This document shows positions 1 through 14,152 of a stretch of DNA of 64,000 nt, one piece after another; position 1 is the first letter of the stretch, and each line of letters opens with the position of its first letter. The notes below the pieces were generated by a model. It saw nothing but the letters and a program-made list of their open reading frames with translations. It was not told the DNA's origin and did no database searches. Made by a program: the position numbers and the translations under genes. The stretch comes from Erythrophleum ivorense. Its lineage: Eukaryota; Streptophyta; Magnoliopsida; Fabales; Fabaceae. The DNA lies in the NCBI GenBank assembly GCA_026724425.1, contig JAIUCV010000022.1:10448303-10512302 (forward strand). The letters are read 5' to 3'.

Positions 1-1018
1 TTATAATATTTTATATTTTATAAACCAATATAGTCCCTAAATAATGGAATAAATTGATTAAAAAAGGGTCATAAGAAAAGAAAAAGCTAGTTAGAACTAA
101 AAGGAACTAATACGGGCTAAACCAATGAAAATTTAGGGATTTAGAAAACATGAGAATTTGCTAGAGAAATGAATATCCTTTATCATAATATGATGAAATA
201 AGGTTAATAGAATAACTAGATGAGGTTAATTTGATTAAATCCTTAATAGTGCATAGCTTTAGTTGACCATAACTTTAATTGGAATTTTTCAAATTATTTT
301 AAATTCCTATAACCTTAAAATAGATATTTTTAATGAAGAGGAGAGTTTAAATTTTATTGTGGAGTTGTCAGTTTTTGAAAGTATTGAGAAATGAGCTCAA
401 ATGATAGAATTAAAGTATAGGAGCAAAATTAATATTTTGAAAAAGTCATAAAAACCCTAGAACCCTCCATATATAAGGCGCCACTCATCCTTCCCTCTCT
501 ATGACTAACCTTGGCAGCCCTAGGAAACTCTTTTATGGAAGGAGGAAAATAGCCACTTATAGGGAAGTAGACATAACAGCTTTGAATATGATGTTATTAT
601 AAGCTTTTTTTCTCCTCTTTGTCTGGATGGTTTTTGTTTCTCAAGAAAGTGGATTTTATGGCTAAAATCATGAGTGAAGAAGCTCTTTTAGGGAAACTAA
701 TTATGCCAAAATAATCTTCACTTAGAGTACTTTAAAGTGAACTATGATTTAGACTAGGAAAACTTTGTATACATGAAACCCTAGTCCACCATCATTTTGG
801 CCAAGATAGGATTGAAGGAAGAGAGTATATATTTAATGAAAATTTCATAAAAAACAAAGGTTTTAAAGGGTGAAGAATAATAATATACAATTAGAATTGA
901 CAAAGAACCAAAGAAATGGCATAGGGCTCACGTAGGGTTTGGTTTTGGCCTTAAGATTCAAAAACCTAAGAGAGTTAACAAATCCCTTTAATATCATAAT
1001 TGAGTTAGAAATGAATTG
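1..1018 (+). repeat. Divergent LTR-like sequence, left part (plus orientation)
   Basis: No gene is visible. The stretch has the layout of the family-1 LTRs found later: a segment like their U3 end, then a TATA-like CCATATATAAGGCGCC near 470-485, then pyrimidine-rich leader sequence. It is too diverged for a firm family call. It is cut by the window start and, at 1,018, by solo LTR A. It probably continues at 4,727-5,325 and perhaps 27,686-28,724. The only open frame, about 80 codons on the minus strand, resembles no family I know and looks like chance. Confidence 0.45.
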
Positions 1019-4000
1019 TGTAACATCCGATTTTCTGAAAAACAAAAGAAAACGTGAGAAACGTAACATATGGTTTCTCTGTAAATGAATGAAACTCATC
1101 AGATACAAAAGGAAGTCCCCTAAAAGGGCTTAGTTAAGGTCCTAAAAAATTTATGAAGCATTCTAGACTCCTAAAAATGAGAATGCCAGGCTCAGACGGA
1201 AAGAAAAACGGAGCTAGAATAAAGAAACAAAATTTGATGGAAAACTTACAAAACATAATGGTATTTTCATAATTTTGAGCAAATTTTGGAATTTACATAA
1301 GAAGGCTTTTCAAATGAAATTTTTGAGTTTTCTAGGGTTCTCAAAGATCCTAAAAACTATGGGAAGGCCCGGGACAGCTAAAGCCCCTTCGGTGGATGTT
1401 TTTTAATGTCGGTGTACTTGAACTTTGACAAATTCATTCGGAAAGATTTTAGCTCCTATTTAAGTGATTCCAAAGGTATTTTACTAAATTAGGAATCTAA
1501 ATTTTATAATGAAAAAGACAGTTCTAAAAAAAGAGTTAAAATGAATCAGAAATGAAAATGCCAAGAATGAAGGGCAAAACGAAAATTTTTGAAAAGTTCT
1601 TCTTCCTCCTTTATATGTATAAGTGGCGCCCCACTCTCACCCTCATGTAGCCTCATATGTTTCTGCCCCAAACTAGAGAAAGAAGCCCTAGGATGAGGCG
1701 CACAAGAGGAAGAAGAAGATGATAAGAAATTCAAGCTTTAAGGTATGGTTTCTTGGTAGTTTTTCATGCTTTCTTCCATTCAAACCTCCTCTCCTCCACT
1801 CTCCTTTGTTTCATTTGATTAAAATAAAGTTTACAAATTAGTTTTAAGGGAGAAACTTAGGAGAAATTTCGGATTTGAAGAGAGGAACTTGGAGAAAGCA
1901 AGATTCAAGTGAGAAAAAGCAAGAAAATAAGGTAATTTCTCCTCCCATAGTTGCTACCTTTAGTTCCCCTCCTTCTCCATTTTGCCTCATCTAAGAAACC
2001 CTAGGAAGATTTGATTTTTAGGCAGAACCAAGGGTGAATCTAAGGAAAAAGGGTGTGAAGATTAAGAATATGTAAAGGGAATTAACAAAAAGCCATTAGA
2101 TTTCAAGATGCAATTTCTAAGGTTTCAATTACACCTTGTAAAATCTGACTTTGTACAATAATTCCTATACTTAAATAAGAGTTTAAATGAGTTCTTAAGA
2201 TCCCTAAAAGTCTCCCCATGTGCTTCCTCCATCAAGAAATCAAAGCAAAGTCCATGAAGCCCTAACTCCTCCATAGCCTCTGCCTAAAGGGGTTTGAGTA
2301 ACTAGAGAGAGTTTTAAATTTTTCTAAATCCATTTTTGAGTCATATATGATAAATAAATATGAGAGGAAGCCTTGAAAAAAATTTAGAAAGTTTAGAGAA
2401 TGAGTTAGTACTTTATGTTCCATATTATGACCTAAAGAAGCAACATATAGCTAGGCTGTGATGAATCCAAGAGACTTAAAAGGAGTCAAGAATCATATTT
2501 GAAAGGAAAGAATGGAGCCTAGAATTTATTTGAGGGGTGTTGCTTCATTAGGTGCAATTATGGAGCCATAATGGTATCTAAGCAAGTTGTGTAGCCTTAG
2601 ACTTCTTCAAGAATATAATTAGCTTCCATATGATGTGTCTAGGGCAAGAGGAATGATCTCCACCTTCTTGGGAGTGTAAGGTCAAGGGAGAGGATTCAAG
2701 GCTTAAGGAAAAAAATATGCAAAATGCAAGCAAGGTAGCTCACTCCTCCTTTTTTTCATGCATGAGTGTTTGCTTTACTTGTCTTTGGATGTGTGTATGT
2801 GTATTTTTAAGCCATGAAAAGTGTTCTAGTATGACTTTGATTCCATAGTGCCATGATGTTACAATATGCTTTCATGTGATGTTTATGATATGTGCTTAGG
2901 TTTGCTTGAATGTGGTGGGGTCAAGAACCCTTAGCCATGGTGAGGATGAGCCAAGAACCCTTAAGATTAGTTGAGATAAAGTAAATGGTCTCCCAAAAGT
3001 GAGATGAACTTCTAAGAGCATGGCTGAGTCCAAGAATCTCTTAAAGAATGGGTGAGGCAAGTCCAACATCCACAAGAAATTAGGTGAGACCAATCCACTT
3101 GCTTGACAAGCCTTTGTATGATATGTATGACTTTCTTAAATGATGAAAATGCCTCTTGAATGTTTGCATATGTCAACATGACCATACATGTATTCATGAG
3201 ACTTGTTTGCATCTTTTATGTATGATTGAATGGGAGATGAAATATTGGGATTCTTTGAATCTCATCCTCTCCTCTCCAATGTTCTAACATACTAGGTGGA
3301 CCAAGAAAGCAAGGTAATGGAAGCCAACCACCTTGAAAATGAGAGAAAAACATAAAAGTGCTTGAATTTTGTTACTTTAAGGCCATGCAAAAGGCAATTG
3401 ATGTAATTAATGGATGTATATGTATTATGATGTTACAAACATATGTAATTATGATAATTTGTCATGTATGAATAAGAGAATATGTTATGTGACCATTAGA
3501 ATGTGATTTGAATATATGATAGCATTGTGGCTTCTTGAACGATGTTATAGAAATGTGCATAAGTGTGGGTGAGATGGCCAAAATGAGAGGCATGAGGTTT
3601 GGGACTATTTGGGCAGCTCTTACAAGTCCTACTTATACTTTTAGACTTGTCCGAGAGGTGCCAAACCCTAAGGAAAGCTATTTGGATATTTTGGTATCCT
3701 ATATAGAGCCAAAATTGACCATAATGGAGCCCTATATCACGTTTTGTCCAAATAAGCTCTTCTTGATCTAATATTTGGCATGAAGTTAGAGCTTGTTGAG
3801 ATATTTTTGGAAAAATAAAGAACATAATTTTTGGAGGTCTACAGAATATTTGATGAATTTTTAAAATTGACAAATTTTCTGGTTTTGGTCATGTTACTGT
3901 TCACTAAGGTCCAAAAATGGAATCTATCACACAGGGCTCAAATGACGTCCAATTTCCATGAACTTTTATACAGAGATACTAGACATTCCCAGTGACTTGT

Positions 4001-4726
4001 AGGAACTAGAACCACATCATTTGGATGTCTAGAGAGGGAGATATGAATTTTCAAAGAATCTATCTAGTATCAGGAACTCCACCCGATCTCAGTTACTGTT
4101 TGATTGAGTTTAAGGTCTGGACATACTTGAACTAGTCTGGAGTTATTTTTTCCCTCTAGCTAACATCTACAGATTTCCATATTGGTATTATTTGCATAGA
4201 TTGGATTTTTGTAGAATTAATTAGATATTTTTGAAATTTATTGTAGAATTCTATGATAGCACCAGTGGATAGCCTAACCTCTGGACCATTTCAAATGTCA
4301 AACATCCTTTGTGTTGGATGTTATGGTCTAGATGTATTTTTAACATCAATTAGATATGTGTAGCTTTCCAGAATGGCTAAGAATGAATGATTTCAATTTT
4401 TCTAGAATTAGTTATGAATTTCCAAAATTTGTGATAGAAAAGAGGAAAATCTAGCCGAAAATATACACATGTATTTTATGCTTCCCCTTGAGTTCCACAA
4501 GATGTAGGCCACTTTTAATGATACAAATGAGTTGCATTCATATAATTAAATATGAGAATGTGATGTATGAGCTCATACAATCCACGTAACACCAAATGAA
4601 ATTTTTATACTTGACGCAATGCTAAGAAATGCATTGTTTAATGTTATTTTTCCTTGCCTCTTCATGAGTTGCTTGATATGAAGCATAGAGATATTATGAA
4701 ATGAGCTAGAAATATATGGTGTTAGA
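1019..4726 (+). mobile_element. Solo LTR A of Tekay family 1 (3.7 kb)
   Basis: It begins TGTAACATCCGATTTTC and ends ATATGGTGTTAGA, where other copies end in GTTACA. Direct flanks AATTG (1,014-1,018) and AATGG (4,727-4,731) fit a 5-bp target duplication with one change. The sequence matches, throughout, the LTRs of the two internal-domain-bearing Tekay elements in this window (reverse strand), so it is a solo LTR left after unequal recombination. It contains a TATA-like box near 1,611-1,622, conserved AAGGTA motifs near 1,739, 1,928 and 2,731, and the family hairpin at 3,249-3,261. No coding capacity. Confidence 0.85.
1611..1622 (+). promoter_or_regulatory. TATA-like box of solo LTR A
   Basis: TTATATGTATAAG just before GGCGCC, about 590 bp into the LTR. 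The same TATA plus GGCGCC arrangement recurs at the equivalent place in other copies, so this is the probable U3/R promoter. Activity is inferred only. Confidence 0.5.
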
Positions 4727-5325
4727 AATGGACCAAAGAGGCATGGGTCGGCCAAGATATGAAAGAGAATTGTTTCATTAATTCTAAGGTTTTGAATGGT
4801 CTAGATATGAAATATAGACACTAATAGAGCTATTGGAATGAATTTAGGAAATATATTTTTGAAAGTGAAAAATTAGGATTCAAGGATGCCTAATAAGATC
4901 ATATGGCTTTAGGCATGTTTAATTATACTTTTGATGAATCTAATGAGTTCCAATGGAATTATGAAGGTCATATATGGTAAGATTTTAAACTCTAGAAGTT
5001 GAATTTTAAAGTTACTTCTTTGGGCATTCAAAATGATCTAAAGTTATATTTTAGAACTTGAGCAGCACATGTAGGGTAACTTAAGATAAAAAATAACTTA
5101 ATTGGTCATTTTATGCTTCATTTGATGTATCTAGGCCAAACAAGTTAAATAATGCCATTTGGATATGTGAAAAACTCTAGATGAGACCTATTTGCTTGCC
5201 AAATTTCATGTAAAAACTCATCCATTTGGTTAGACTTTGGTTCAAGGCAAGAAAGTGGCTAAAAATGGCTCCATAATAGTTCCAAATGCTTCAAAATAGC
5301 CTTCCCCTTGAACCATGACCATTTG
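4727..5325. repeat. Remainder of the sequence interrupted by solo LTR A
   Basis: AT-rich DNA with no coding signal. By position it continues the divergent LTR-like sequence at 1-1,018. I see no clean internal match to the family-1 LTRs, so its class is uncertain. Confidence 0.35.
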
Positions 5326-7003
5326 AGTAATACCATATTATTTCTAGCATTTATCTCCTTCTTGCAAGTGGGATTATGCAATTCACCAAAGGAATTCTAA
5401 GAAAATGCATTAAAATAATGAATTAAATTGCGTTGCGTAACGGATAAATTTTTCATTTTGTGTTTTCGGGACCCTATGAACTCATCAACAACATTCTCTA
5501 ATTATTTTTCATCCATATAAGTCATAAACATCTCAAAATTTCACATAAACCACTGATCAAGGGTTAAAAACCCTAAAATTTTCTTCATTCATCATGGCTG
5601 TACAATGACAGATTTTAGGGGCAACTTTGAAAAATCATAACTAAATGTGAAAAAATTGAAATAACCTAAACCATAGCTTTCTGGAAAGCTCTAGATATCA
5701 AATTTACATAAAAATAAGTCCCAGCCATGAAAACCCTATTTGAACCACGTTTGACAATGAAATAGCCATAAAGGTTTGATTGCCACCTGATATTGATACA
5801 GTTTACTGTCATAAACTTAAAAAATGTCTAATTAATTCCACAAAAATCCAATCCATGCAATCTATACCAATTTGGAAAGCTACATATAGCAGCTTCAAAA
5901 ATTAATATCTCTCTTTAGACATCCAAATGAGGTGATTTTAGTTAGTACAAGTCATTGGAAAGTATAGTTTCTCCCTGTAAAATTTTGTGGCAATTGGACA
6001 TCGTTTGCCCTATGAATGATAGAGAATAAATTTTAGACTATATGAACAGTACCAGTGACCAAACTAGAAAATTTTACCAACTTCAAAAATTTGCCAAATA
6101 TTTCACAGACCTCCAAAAAATACCCACTTTAGCTTCCCAAAAAGCTCTCAACAAGATCTAGATGTATGCTAAATTTCAGACCAAGACAAGCTCATTTGGA
6201 TTAGAAGTTACATAGCTCACCAAAATGGCCAATTTTGCCTCTCATAAGGTATCACTTTGGTCCCAATGGCTTTCCTTTGAGTTTGGCACCTCTTGGGCAA
6301 GTTTAAAAGAATGAATATGACTGGTATGAACTGCCCTAGTAGTCCTAAACCTCATGCATCTTAATTTGACCATTCTCCTTCCATTAATACACTAACACAT
6401 TAAGCCATGAAGAAGCTAAAATTCTCATTTCCATTGATTTTATGCCACATATAGTCTATACAAGAGTCATACATCATATTACATTTGTCCATGAGCTTAT
6501 ATCTCAAAAATAATATATAGAAAGTAACTTTGGTATTCAAATAGATAACAAGCTACATAATGGACAAAGTATGACTTTTCAATGCTCTTGGCTTGCCTTC
6601 CTTGCTTCTTGGACATCACCTAGGCATTTCAAGATAATGGAGGGAGAAGTGTGTGGAAGCTTCAAGAAACACACTTTTTCAAAAATTTCAATTTCGTCCT
6701 TTTGTAATGGCAATTTTGTTTCAGTTTCATTTGAGCTCCTTTTTTAGAACTTTCTTTTCCATTATAAAATTTAGGTTCCCATTTTAATAAAATGTCTTTG
6801 GAATTACTTAATTTGGAGCTAAAACTTTCCTAAATGAATTCGTCAAAGTTCAGGCTCACTGATGTTGGAAAATGTACATGGGAGAGACTTTACCAGTCCT
6901 GGAGCTTCCCATAGTTTTTGAGGCCTCTGAGAACCTTGGGCAACTCAAATTTCCCATTTAGAAAGCCATCCTATGTGTTTTTCCAAAAGTTACACTTATT
7001 TAT
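5326..7003 (-). repeat. Family-1-like LTR fragment, minus orientation, internally deleted
   Basis: The plus-strand start AGTAATACCATATTATTTCTAGC matches the usual start of minus-oriented copies (TGTAACACCATA...TCTAGC). Blocks at 5,400-6,600 and 6,670-6,985 align in order with the Tekay LTRs at 20,056-23,668. About 1.4 kb of the LTR middle is missing around 6,600-6,650, and roughly the last 250 bp are missing where solo LTR B was inserted. Some or all of the rest may be the diverged copy at 25,313-27,685. Confidence 0.65.
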
Positions 7004-10000
7004 TGTAACATTTGATTCTCCGAAAATGAGAGAAAACGTAATGTACGGTTTCTCCATAAACGAACGAAATTCACTGAATATAAAAGGAAGTCCCCCGAAA
7101 TGACTTAGTTAAGGTCCCAAAAAATTTGGGAAGTATTCCAGACTCCAAAAAATGAGAATCTCAGGCTTAAACAGAAAGAATAACGGAGTTAGAATGAAGA
7201 AACAATTTCTTACGAAAAACTTACAAAATGTAATGGCATTTTTGTAATTTTGAGTAATTTTTGGAATTCACACAAGAGGGCTTTTTAAATGAAAGTTTTG
7301 AGTTCTCCAGGGTTCTCAGAGGTCTGAAAACCATGAAAAGCCCCGTGACAGTTAAAATCCCTTCGGTGGATATTTTTCAATGTCAGTTGATCTAAACTTT
7401 GACTAATTCGTTCGGGAATGTTTTGGCTTTGATTTGAGTGATTCCAAAGGCATTTTACTAAATTGGGAACCTAAATCTAATAATGGAAAAGATGGTTCTC
7501 AAAAAGAAGCTAAAATGAGTTAGAAATGAAAATACCAAAAACGAAAGGTAAAATTGAAATTTTTAAGAAAGTGAAAGCTTCTTGAACACTCTTTAAGTTT
7601 CTTATTTCTTCTCCCCTTTATTTGCATGACCCATTCTATCCAGAAATCAAAGAAACCACTAGCTCTCTTAGGCGTACCATGGAGGAGAAGAAAGGAGGAG
7701 AAAAAGCAAGAAAAAGGTAAGGAATTTCATAGTTTTTCATGCTTTCTCCTTTCCAAACCTCTCCTTCTCCATTCTCCTTTTTTTCCTATGATTATAATGA
7801 AGTTTATAAATCTGTTTTAAGGGAAAAATTCGGATTTGAAGAGAAGAGCTCAAAGAAGACAAGATTTAAGTGAGAAAAAGCAAAAAAATAAGGTAATTTC
7901 TTCTTACATGATTGCTATCCCTTCCTCCTCTTTCTCCACCATTTCGCCCTACTCAAGAAACCCAAGGAGGGTTTGATTTTTTGGTAGAATCAAGGGTGAT
8001 TCTTAAGAAAAAGGGTGTGGAGATTAAGAATATGCAAAGAGAATTAATAAAAACTATGAAATTTCAAGATGCAATTTCTAGGGTTTCAAGTGTTCCTTCT
8101 AAAATATGATTTGATCTCTTAATTCCTATACCTAAATAAGTGTTTGAATGAGCTCTTAAGATCCCTAGAAGTCTCCCCATATGCTTCCTCCATAAAGTAA
8201 ACAAAGCAAAGTCTATGGAAAGCAAAACCCTCCATTGTCTCAGCCTAAGGGTGTTAGCATAGCTAGGGATAGTTTTAAATTTTTCTAAACCCATTTTTAA
8301 GTCATATATGATGAATGAATATGAGGGGAAGCCTTGGAAAAAATTTAGAAACCATAGAAAGTGAGATGGTGCCTTATGTTCCATAATATGACCTAAAGAA
8401 GCAACATATAGTTAGGCTCTTAGTTTTGATGGTATGATGACTCCAAGAGGCTTAAAAGGAGTCAAGAATTTTATTTGAAAGGAAAGAATGGATCCTAGAA
8501 TTTATTTGAGGGGTGTTGCTTCATTAGGTTCATTTTGGAACCATAAAAGAGTTTATAGGTCAAGTTATAATTTAAGCAAGTTGTGTGGCCTTAGAATTAA
8601 TTTCATGAACCTAATTAGCTTCCATAAATTGTATTTAGGCCAAGAGAAATCATTCCCACACCATTGTGTGTGTGAGGTCGAGAAAGGGAGCATTGATTCT
8701 AGGGAAAAAGTGTGTGTTTGCTTCCAAGGTAGTTCAGTCCTCCTTCTCTCATGCATGATTGTTAGCTTTACTTGCCTTTGAATGTGTGTATATGCATTTT
8801 AAGCTATGAGAAATGTTCTTGCATGAGTTCTTACTCTATGGTACCATGATGAAGTATTATGTCTTTGAATGATCTTTGTTTTGGTTTGCTTGAGCATGGT
8901 GAGGCCAAAAACCCTTAGCCATAGTGAGTATGAGCCAAGAACACTCAAGATTGGTTGAGACAAAGTAAAAAGTCTTCCAAAAGTAAGGTTAACTCCCAAG
9001 AGCAAGGTTGAGTCCAAGAACCTCTTAAAGAATAGGTGAGACAAGTCTAAATGTAACACCATAGTTTCTAGCTCATTTTATGCCTTTAAATAACTCATTT
9101 CTAAGAATCATAAAAATTTTCAAAGAAAAAAGCATTAAAATAATGATTATTTTTGCGTTGCGTAGTGTACAAAAATTCCATTCCATGTCACATAAACCAT
9201 GTGAGCATATACATCATGTTCTCATATTTAATTACATGATTACAACTCATTTGCATCATCAAAAGTGGCCTACATCTCATGGAAATCATAGGGAAGCATA
9301 AAATACATGTATATATTTTCGGTCAGATTTTCCTCATTTCTGTGTAACTAATTCTAGAAAAATTGAAATCATACATTCTTGGCCATTTTGGAAAGCTACA
9401 CATGTCTACTTCATGCTAAAAATATGTTTAGACTATAACATCCAACACAAGATGTTTGACATTCAAAATAGTCCAGAGGTCAAGCTATCCACTGGAACTA
9501 TCACAAAATTCTGCAGCAAACTTCAAAACTATCCAATTAATTCCACAAAAAATCTCATCTATGTAAATGATACAATATAGAAAGCTGTGGATGTTAGCTA
9601 TAGGGGAAAAATAACTCTAGACTAGTTCAGGCACTAATCAAATAGTAGCAGAGGTCAAGTGGAGCTCCTGGTACTGGATATATTCTTTGAAAATTCATAT
9701 CTCCCTCTCCAAACATCCAAATGAGGTGCTTCTAGTTGGCATAAGTCACTGGGAATATCTAATTTCTCTGCATAAAATTTCATGGCCATTGGACATCACT
9801 GGGGCCCTGTGTGATAGATTTCATTTTCGGACCTGAGTTAACAGTGACATGACCAAAATCAAAATTTTTGCCAAATTTGAAAATTCACCAAATATTTTTT
9901 AGACCTTCAAAAATTCTGTTCTTTAGCTACCCAAAAAGCTCTCAACAAGCTCTAATTGCATGCCAAATCTCAGATCAAGAAGAGCTCATTCTGATAAAAA

Positions 10001-10414
10001 ATGATATAGGGTTCTATTATGGTTAATTTTGACTCTATATAGGGTACCAAAATGTCCAAATGGCTTTCCTTGGGGTTTGGCACCTCTTGGGCAAGTCCAA
10101 AAACATAATTAGGACTTGTGTGAGCTGCCCAAATAGTCCCAAACCTCATGCATCTCATTTTGGCTATGCCACTTGTAATTATACACAATTACATAAACTC
10201 ATTCAAGAAGCCATATCGTCATAACATACTCAAATTACATTCTAGTGATCACATAATACATTCCCCCATTTATACATGACATGTTATCATAATTACATGT
10301 GTTCATAACATCATAATACATATATATCCATTACTATTTGTATGGCCTTAAAGTAGCAAAATTCAAGCACTTTCATGTCATCTTCTCATCTTCAAGGTAG
10401 TTGGCTTCCATTAC

Positions 10415-13400
10415 TATAATATCTGGTCCTCTAGAAATAAGAGAAAATGTGAGAAACGTAACGCACGATTTCTCCGTAAAGAAACGAAACTCACCAGATA
10501 CAAAAGGAAGTCCCCTTAAATGATGTAGTTAAGGTTCTAAAAAATTTAGGAAGCAGTTTAGACTCCTAAAAATGAGAATCCCAAGTTCAGACGGAAAGAA
10601 AAACGGAGCTAGAATAAAGAAACAATTTCTTACGAAAAGCTTACGAAAGGTAATGGCATTTTTGTAATTTTGAGCAAATTTTGGAATTCACACAAGAGGG
10701 TTTTTTAAATGAAAGTTTTGAGTTCTCCAGGGTTTTTAGAGGCCTTGAAAACCATGGAAAGCCCCGAGACAGTAAAAACCCATATGGTGGAGGTTTTCTA
10801 ATGTCGGTATACTCGAACTTTAATAGATTTGTTCAGGAAGGTTTTAGCTCTGATTTAAGTGATTCCAAAGGCATTTTACTAAATTGGGAACCTAAATTTC
10901 ATAATGTAAAAGAAAGTTCTCAAAAAGGAGCTAAAACGAAGGAGAAACAAATATGCAAAAAACAAAGGGTAAAATGGAAATTTTTGAAAAATATAACTTA
11001 CTCCCATCTATATATATGATGCACCCTTCTTCTCCCTTCATTATGCATGACCATGTTCTGCCCAAAACTAGATCAAAACCCTATGGGATGAGGCGCACAA
11101 GAGGAGGAAGAAAAGGAGGAGAAATCCAAGGTAGAAATGTGTGGATTTTCATGGTTTTTCATACTCTTTCTCTTCCAAACCTCTTCTCCTTCATTCTCCT
11201 TTATTTCCTATGATTATAATGAAGTATATGGATCTATTTTAGAGGAGAAATTAAGGGTAAAATTCGGATTTGAAGAGAGGAGCTCAAAGAACACAAGATT
11301 CAAGTGAGAAAAAGCAAGAAAACAAGGTAATTTCTCTTCCTATGGTTGTCATCTTTGGTTTCCTTCTCCACCATTTCGCCCTACTTGAGAAAAACCTAGG
11401 AGGACTTGATTTTTAGGTAGAACCAAGGGTGAATCTAAGGAAAAAAGGGGTGTAGATTAAGAATATGCAAAGGGAATTAACAAAAAACTATTAGATTTCA
11501 AGATGCAAGTTCTAGGGTTTCAATTGCACCTTGTAAAATATGATTTTTTATGATGATTCCTAGGCCTAAATAAGAGTTTAAATGAGCTCCTAAGATCCCT
11601 AAGAGGCTCCCCATACACTTCTTCCCTTAAGAAAACAAAGCAAACTCCAAGGAGCTCCATTTCCTCCATAGCCTCGGCCAAGCAAGGATAGCATAGCTAG
11701 GGAGAGTTTTAAATTTTTTTAAGCCCATTCTTGAGTCATATATGATGAATGAAAATGAGGGGAGGCCTTGAAAAAAATTTAGAACCCATACAAAGTGAGT
11801 TGGTGCTTTAGGTTCCATATTATGACCTAAAGAAGTAACATGTAGTTAGGCTCTTAGTTTTGATTGTGTGATGACTCCAAGAAGCTTAAAAGGAGTCAAT
11901 AATCATATTTGAAAGAAAATAATAGAGCATTGATTTTATTTGAGGGGTGTTACTTCATTAGGTGCAATTATGGAACCATAATGAGGTTTATAGACCAAGC
12001 TAGAGTCTAAGCAAGTTATGTAGTCTTAGAATTAATTCCATAAACCTAATTGGCTTCTATAAATTGTGTTTAGGCCAAGAGAAATGATCTCCACCTTCTA
12101 GAGTGTGTGAGGTCAAGGGAGAGGATTCAAGGCTTAAGGAAAAAGTGTGCAAAATACAAGCAAGGTAGCTCTCTCCACCTTCTCTCATGCATGGATGTGT
12201 GCTTAGTTTGTCTTGAATGTAGGTATGTGTATTTTTAAGCCATGAAAAGTGTTCTAGCATGACTTTAATTCCATGGTGCCATGATGTTACAATATGCACT
12301 TATGTGATATTTTTTATGTGTGCTTGGGTTTGCTTGAGTGTGGTGAGGCCAAGAACCCTTAGCTATGGTGAGGATGAGCCAAAAACTCTTGAGATTGGTT
12401 GAGACAAAGCAAAGAGTCTCCCAAAAGTAAAATGGGGTCTCAAGAGTATGGTTGAGTCCAAGAATCTCTTAAAGAATAGGTGAGGTAAGTCTAATATCCA
12501 CAAGAAATTGGGTGAGGCCAATCCACTTGCTTGGCAAGCCTTTGTATGCTATGCATGACTTTCTCAAGTGACGAAAATGTCTTTTAAACGTTTATACATG
12601 TCAATAGGACCATACATGCATTTATGAGACTTGTTTGCATCCATTATGTATGATTGAATGGGAGATGAGCTATTGGGATTCTTTGAATCTCATCCCCTCC
12701 TCTCCAATGTTCTAAGATGCTAGGTAGACTAAGAGAGCAAGGTAATAGATGCCAACCTCTTGGGAGAAAAAAGTAGGATATTAAAGTGCATGGAATTGGC
12801 TACTTTAAAGCCATATGAATGGAAAATTTTCTAATCCATGGTTGTATATGTTCTATAAGGTCATGAATATGTATAAATATGTTGATGTATCATGTGTGAA
12901 TGAGAGATTATGGCATGTGAATACTAGAATGTAAAATGAGTATGAAATGGCCATTTTTGCTTCTTGAAAGTTTGATGCACTAGTGTATATGTGGAAGTGG
13001 CATGGCCAACTTAAGATGAATGAGGTTTGGGACCACTTGGGGAGTTTAAACAAGTTATATTCATGCTTTTAGAATTGCCCAAGAGGTGCCAAATATTGAG
13101 AAAAGCTATTTGGACATTTTGGTACCCTATATGGGGCATAAATTTGCTATCTTAGAACCTTATGTCACTTTTTATCCAAATGAACTCTTCTTGATTTGAG
13201 ATTTTGCATGAATTTAGATCTTGTTGAGAACTTTTTGAGAAGCTAAATTATGAAATTTTCAGAGGTCTACAGAATATTTGAAGAATTTCCAAGTTGGCAA
13301 TTTTTCTGATTTTGGTCTGCTGCACTATTCATCTGGTCCAAAAATGTAATCTATTACACAGGGCTCAAATGATGTCCAATTGCTATGAAATTTTTTATAG

Positions 13401-14152
13401 AGAAACTAGATATTCACAGTGACTTATACCAACTAGAATCACCTCATTTGGAGGTCTAAAGAGGGAGATATGAATTTTTAAATAATTTGTCTAGTATCAG
13501 GAGTTTTACCCAACCTCAGTTACTGTTCCATGGAATTCCGAGGTCTGGGCTGCCTAAGTTGGTCTGCAGTTATTTTTTCCCTCTATCTAACATCCAAAAA
13601 TTTTCAGATTGGTATCGCTTGCATAGATTGGATTTTTTTGAAATTAATTGGACATTTTCAAAGTTTGCTACAGAAATCTGTGACAACACCAGTGAGCAGT
13701 TTGACCTCTGGACCATTTCGAATGTCAAACGTGCTCTGTGATTGATGTTATAGTCTAGGAATATTTTTATTATGAATTATACATCTGTACCTTTCTAGAA
13801 TGGCTAAGAATTCATGATTTTTATTTTTTTAGAATTAGTTATGAATTTCCAAAATTTGGTCAGAAAAGAGCCAAATTCTAGCTGAAAATGTACATGAGTA
13901 TTTTGAGCTTTCCTTTAAGTTCCTTGAGTTGTAGGCCATATTTTATGATCCAAATGAGTTGTATTCATGTAAATAAATTTGAGAATGAATTGTATGAGTT
14001 CACACGATTCACGTGACACTGAATGAAATTTTTATACATGATGCAGCACAATTAAATGCATTATTTTAATGGACTTTTCTCATTTCCTTCATGGAATTGA
14101 TGATATAATACATGAGAATGTTATGAAATAAACTAAAAATATATGGTGTTAC
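10415..14152 (+). mobile_element. Solo LTR D of Tekay family 1, nested in the 3' LTR of element 1
   Basis: It starts TATAATATCTGGTCC (normally TGTAA...) and ends ATATGGTGTTACA; length 3,738 bp. It lies in the opposite orientation to its host LTR. Flanks ATTAC (10,410-10,414) and ATGAT (14,153-14,157) agree at only three of five bases, so the duplication is weak. The host sequence nevertheless resumes exactly where the partner LTR predicts (GGCTTCCATTAC then CTTTTCCACTTGG). TATA-like box near 11,009-11,018, AAGGTA motifs near 11,128, 11,324 and 12,162, hairpin at 12,677-12,689. Confidence 0.87.
11009..11018 (+). promoter_or_regulatory. TATA-like box of solo LTR D
   Basis: TATATATATG followed by ATGCACC, at the same LTR offset as the TATA of copy A. 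The usual GGCGCC after it has decayed to ATGCACC. Confidence 0.45.

Noticed and set aside
863..1108. Open frame of 81 codons on the minus strand
   Set aside because: It crosses the start of solo LTR A and matches no family. It is a chance frame in AT-rich repeat DNA.
10681..11213. Two overlapping plus-strand frames of 112 and 86 codons
   Set aside because: They are within solo LTR D across its TATA region. The equivalent parts of copies A, B and C are not open in the same frame.
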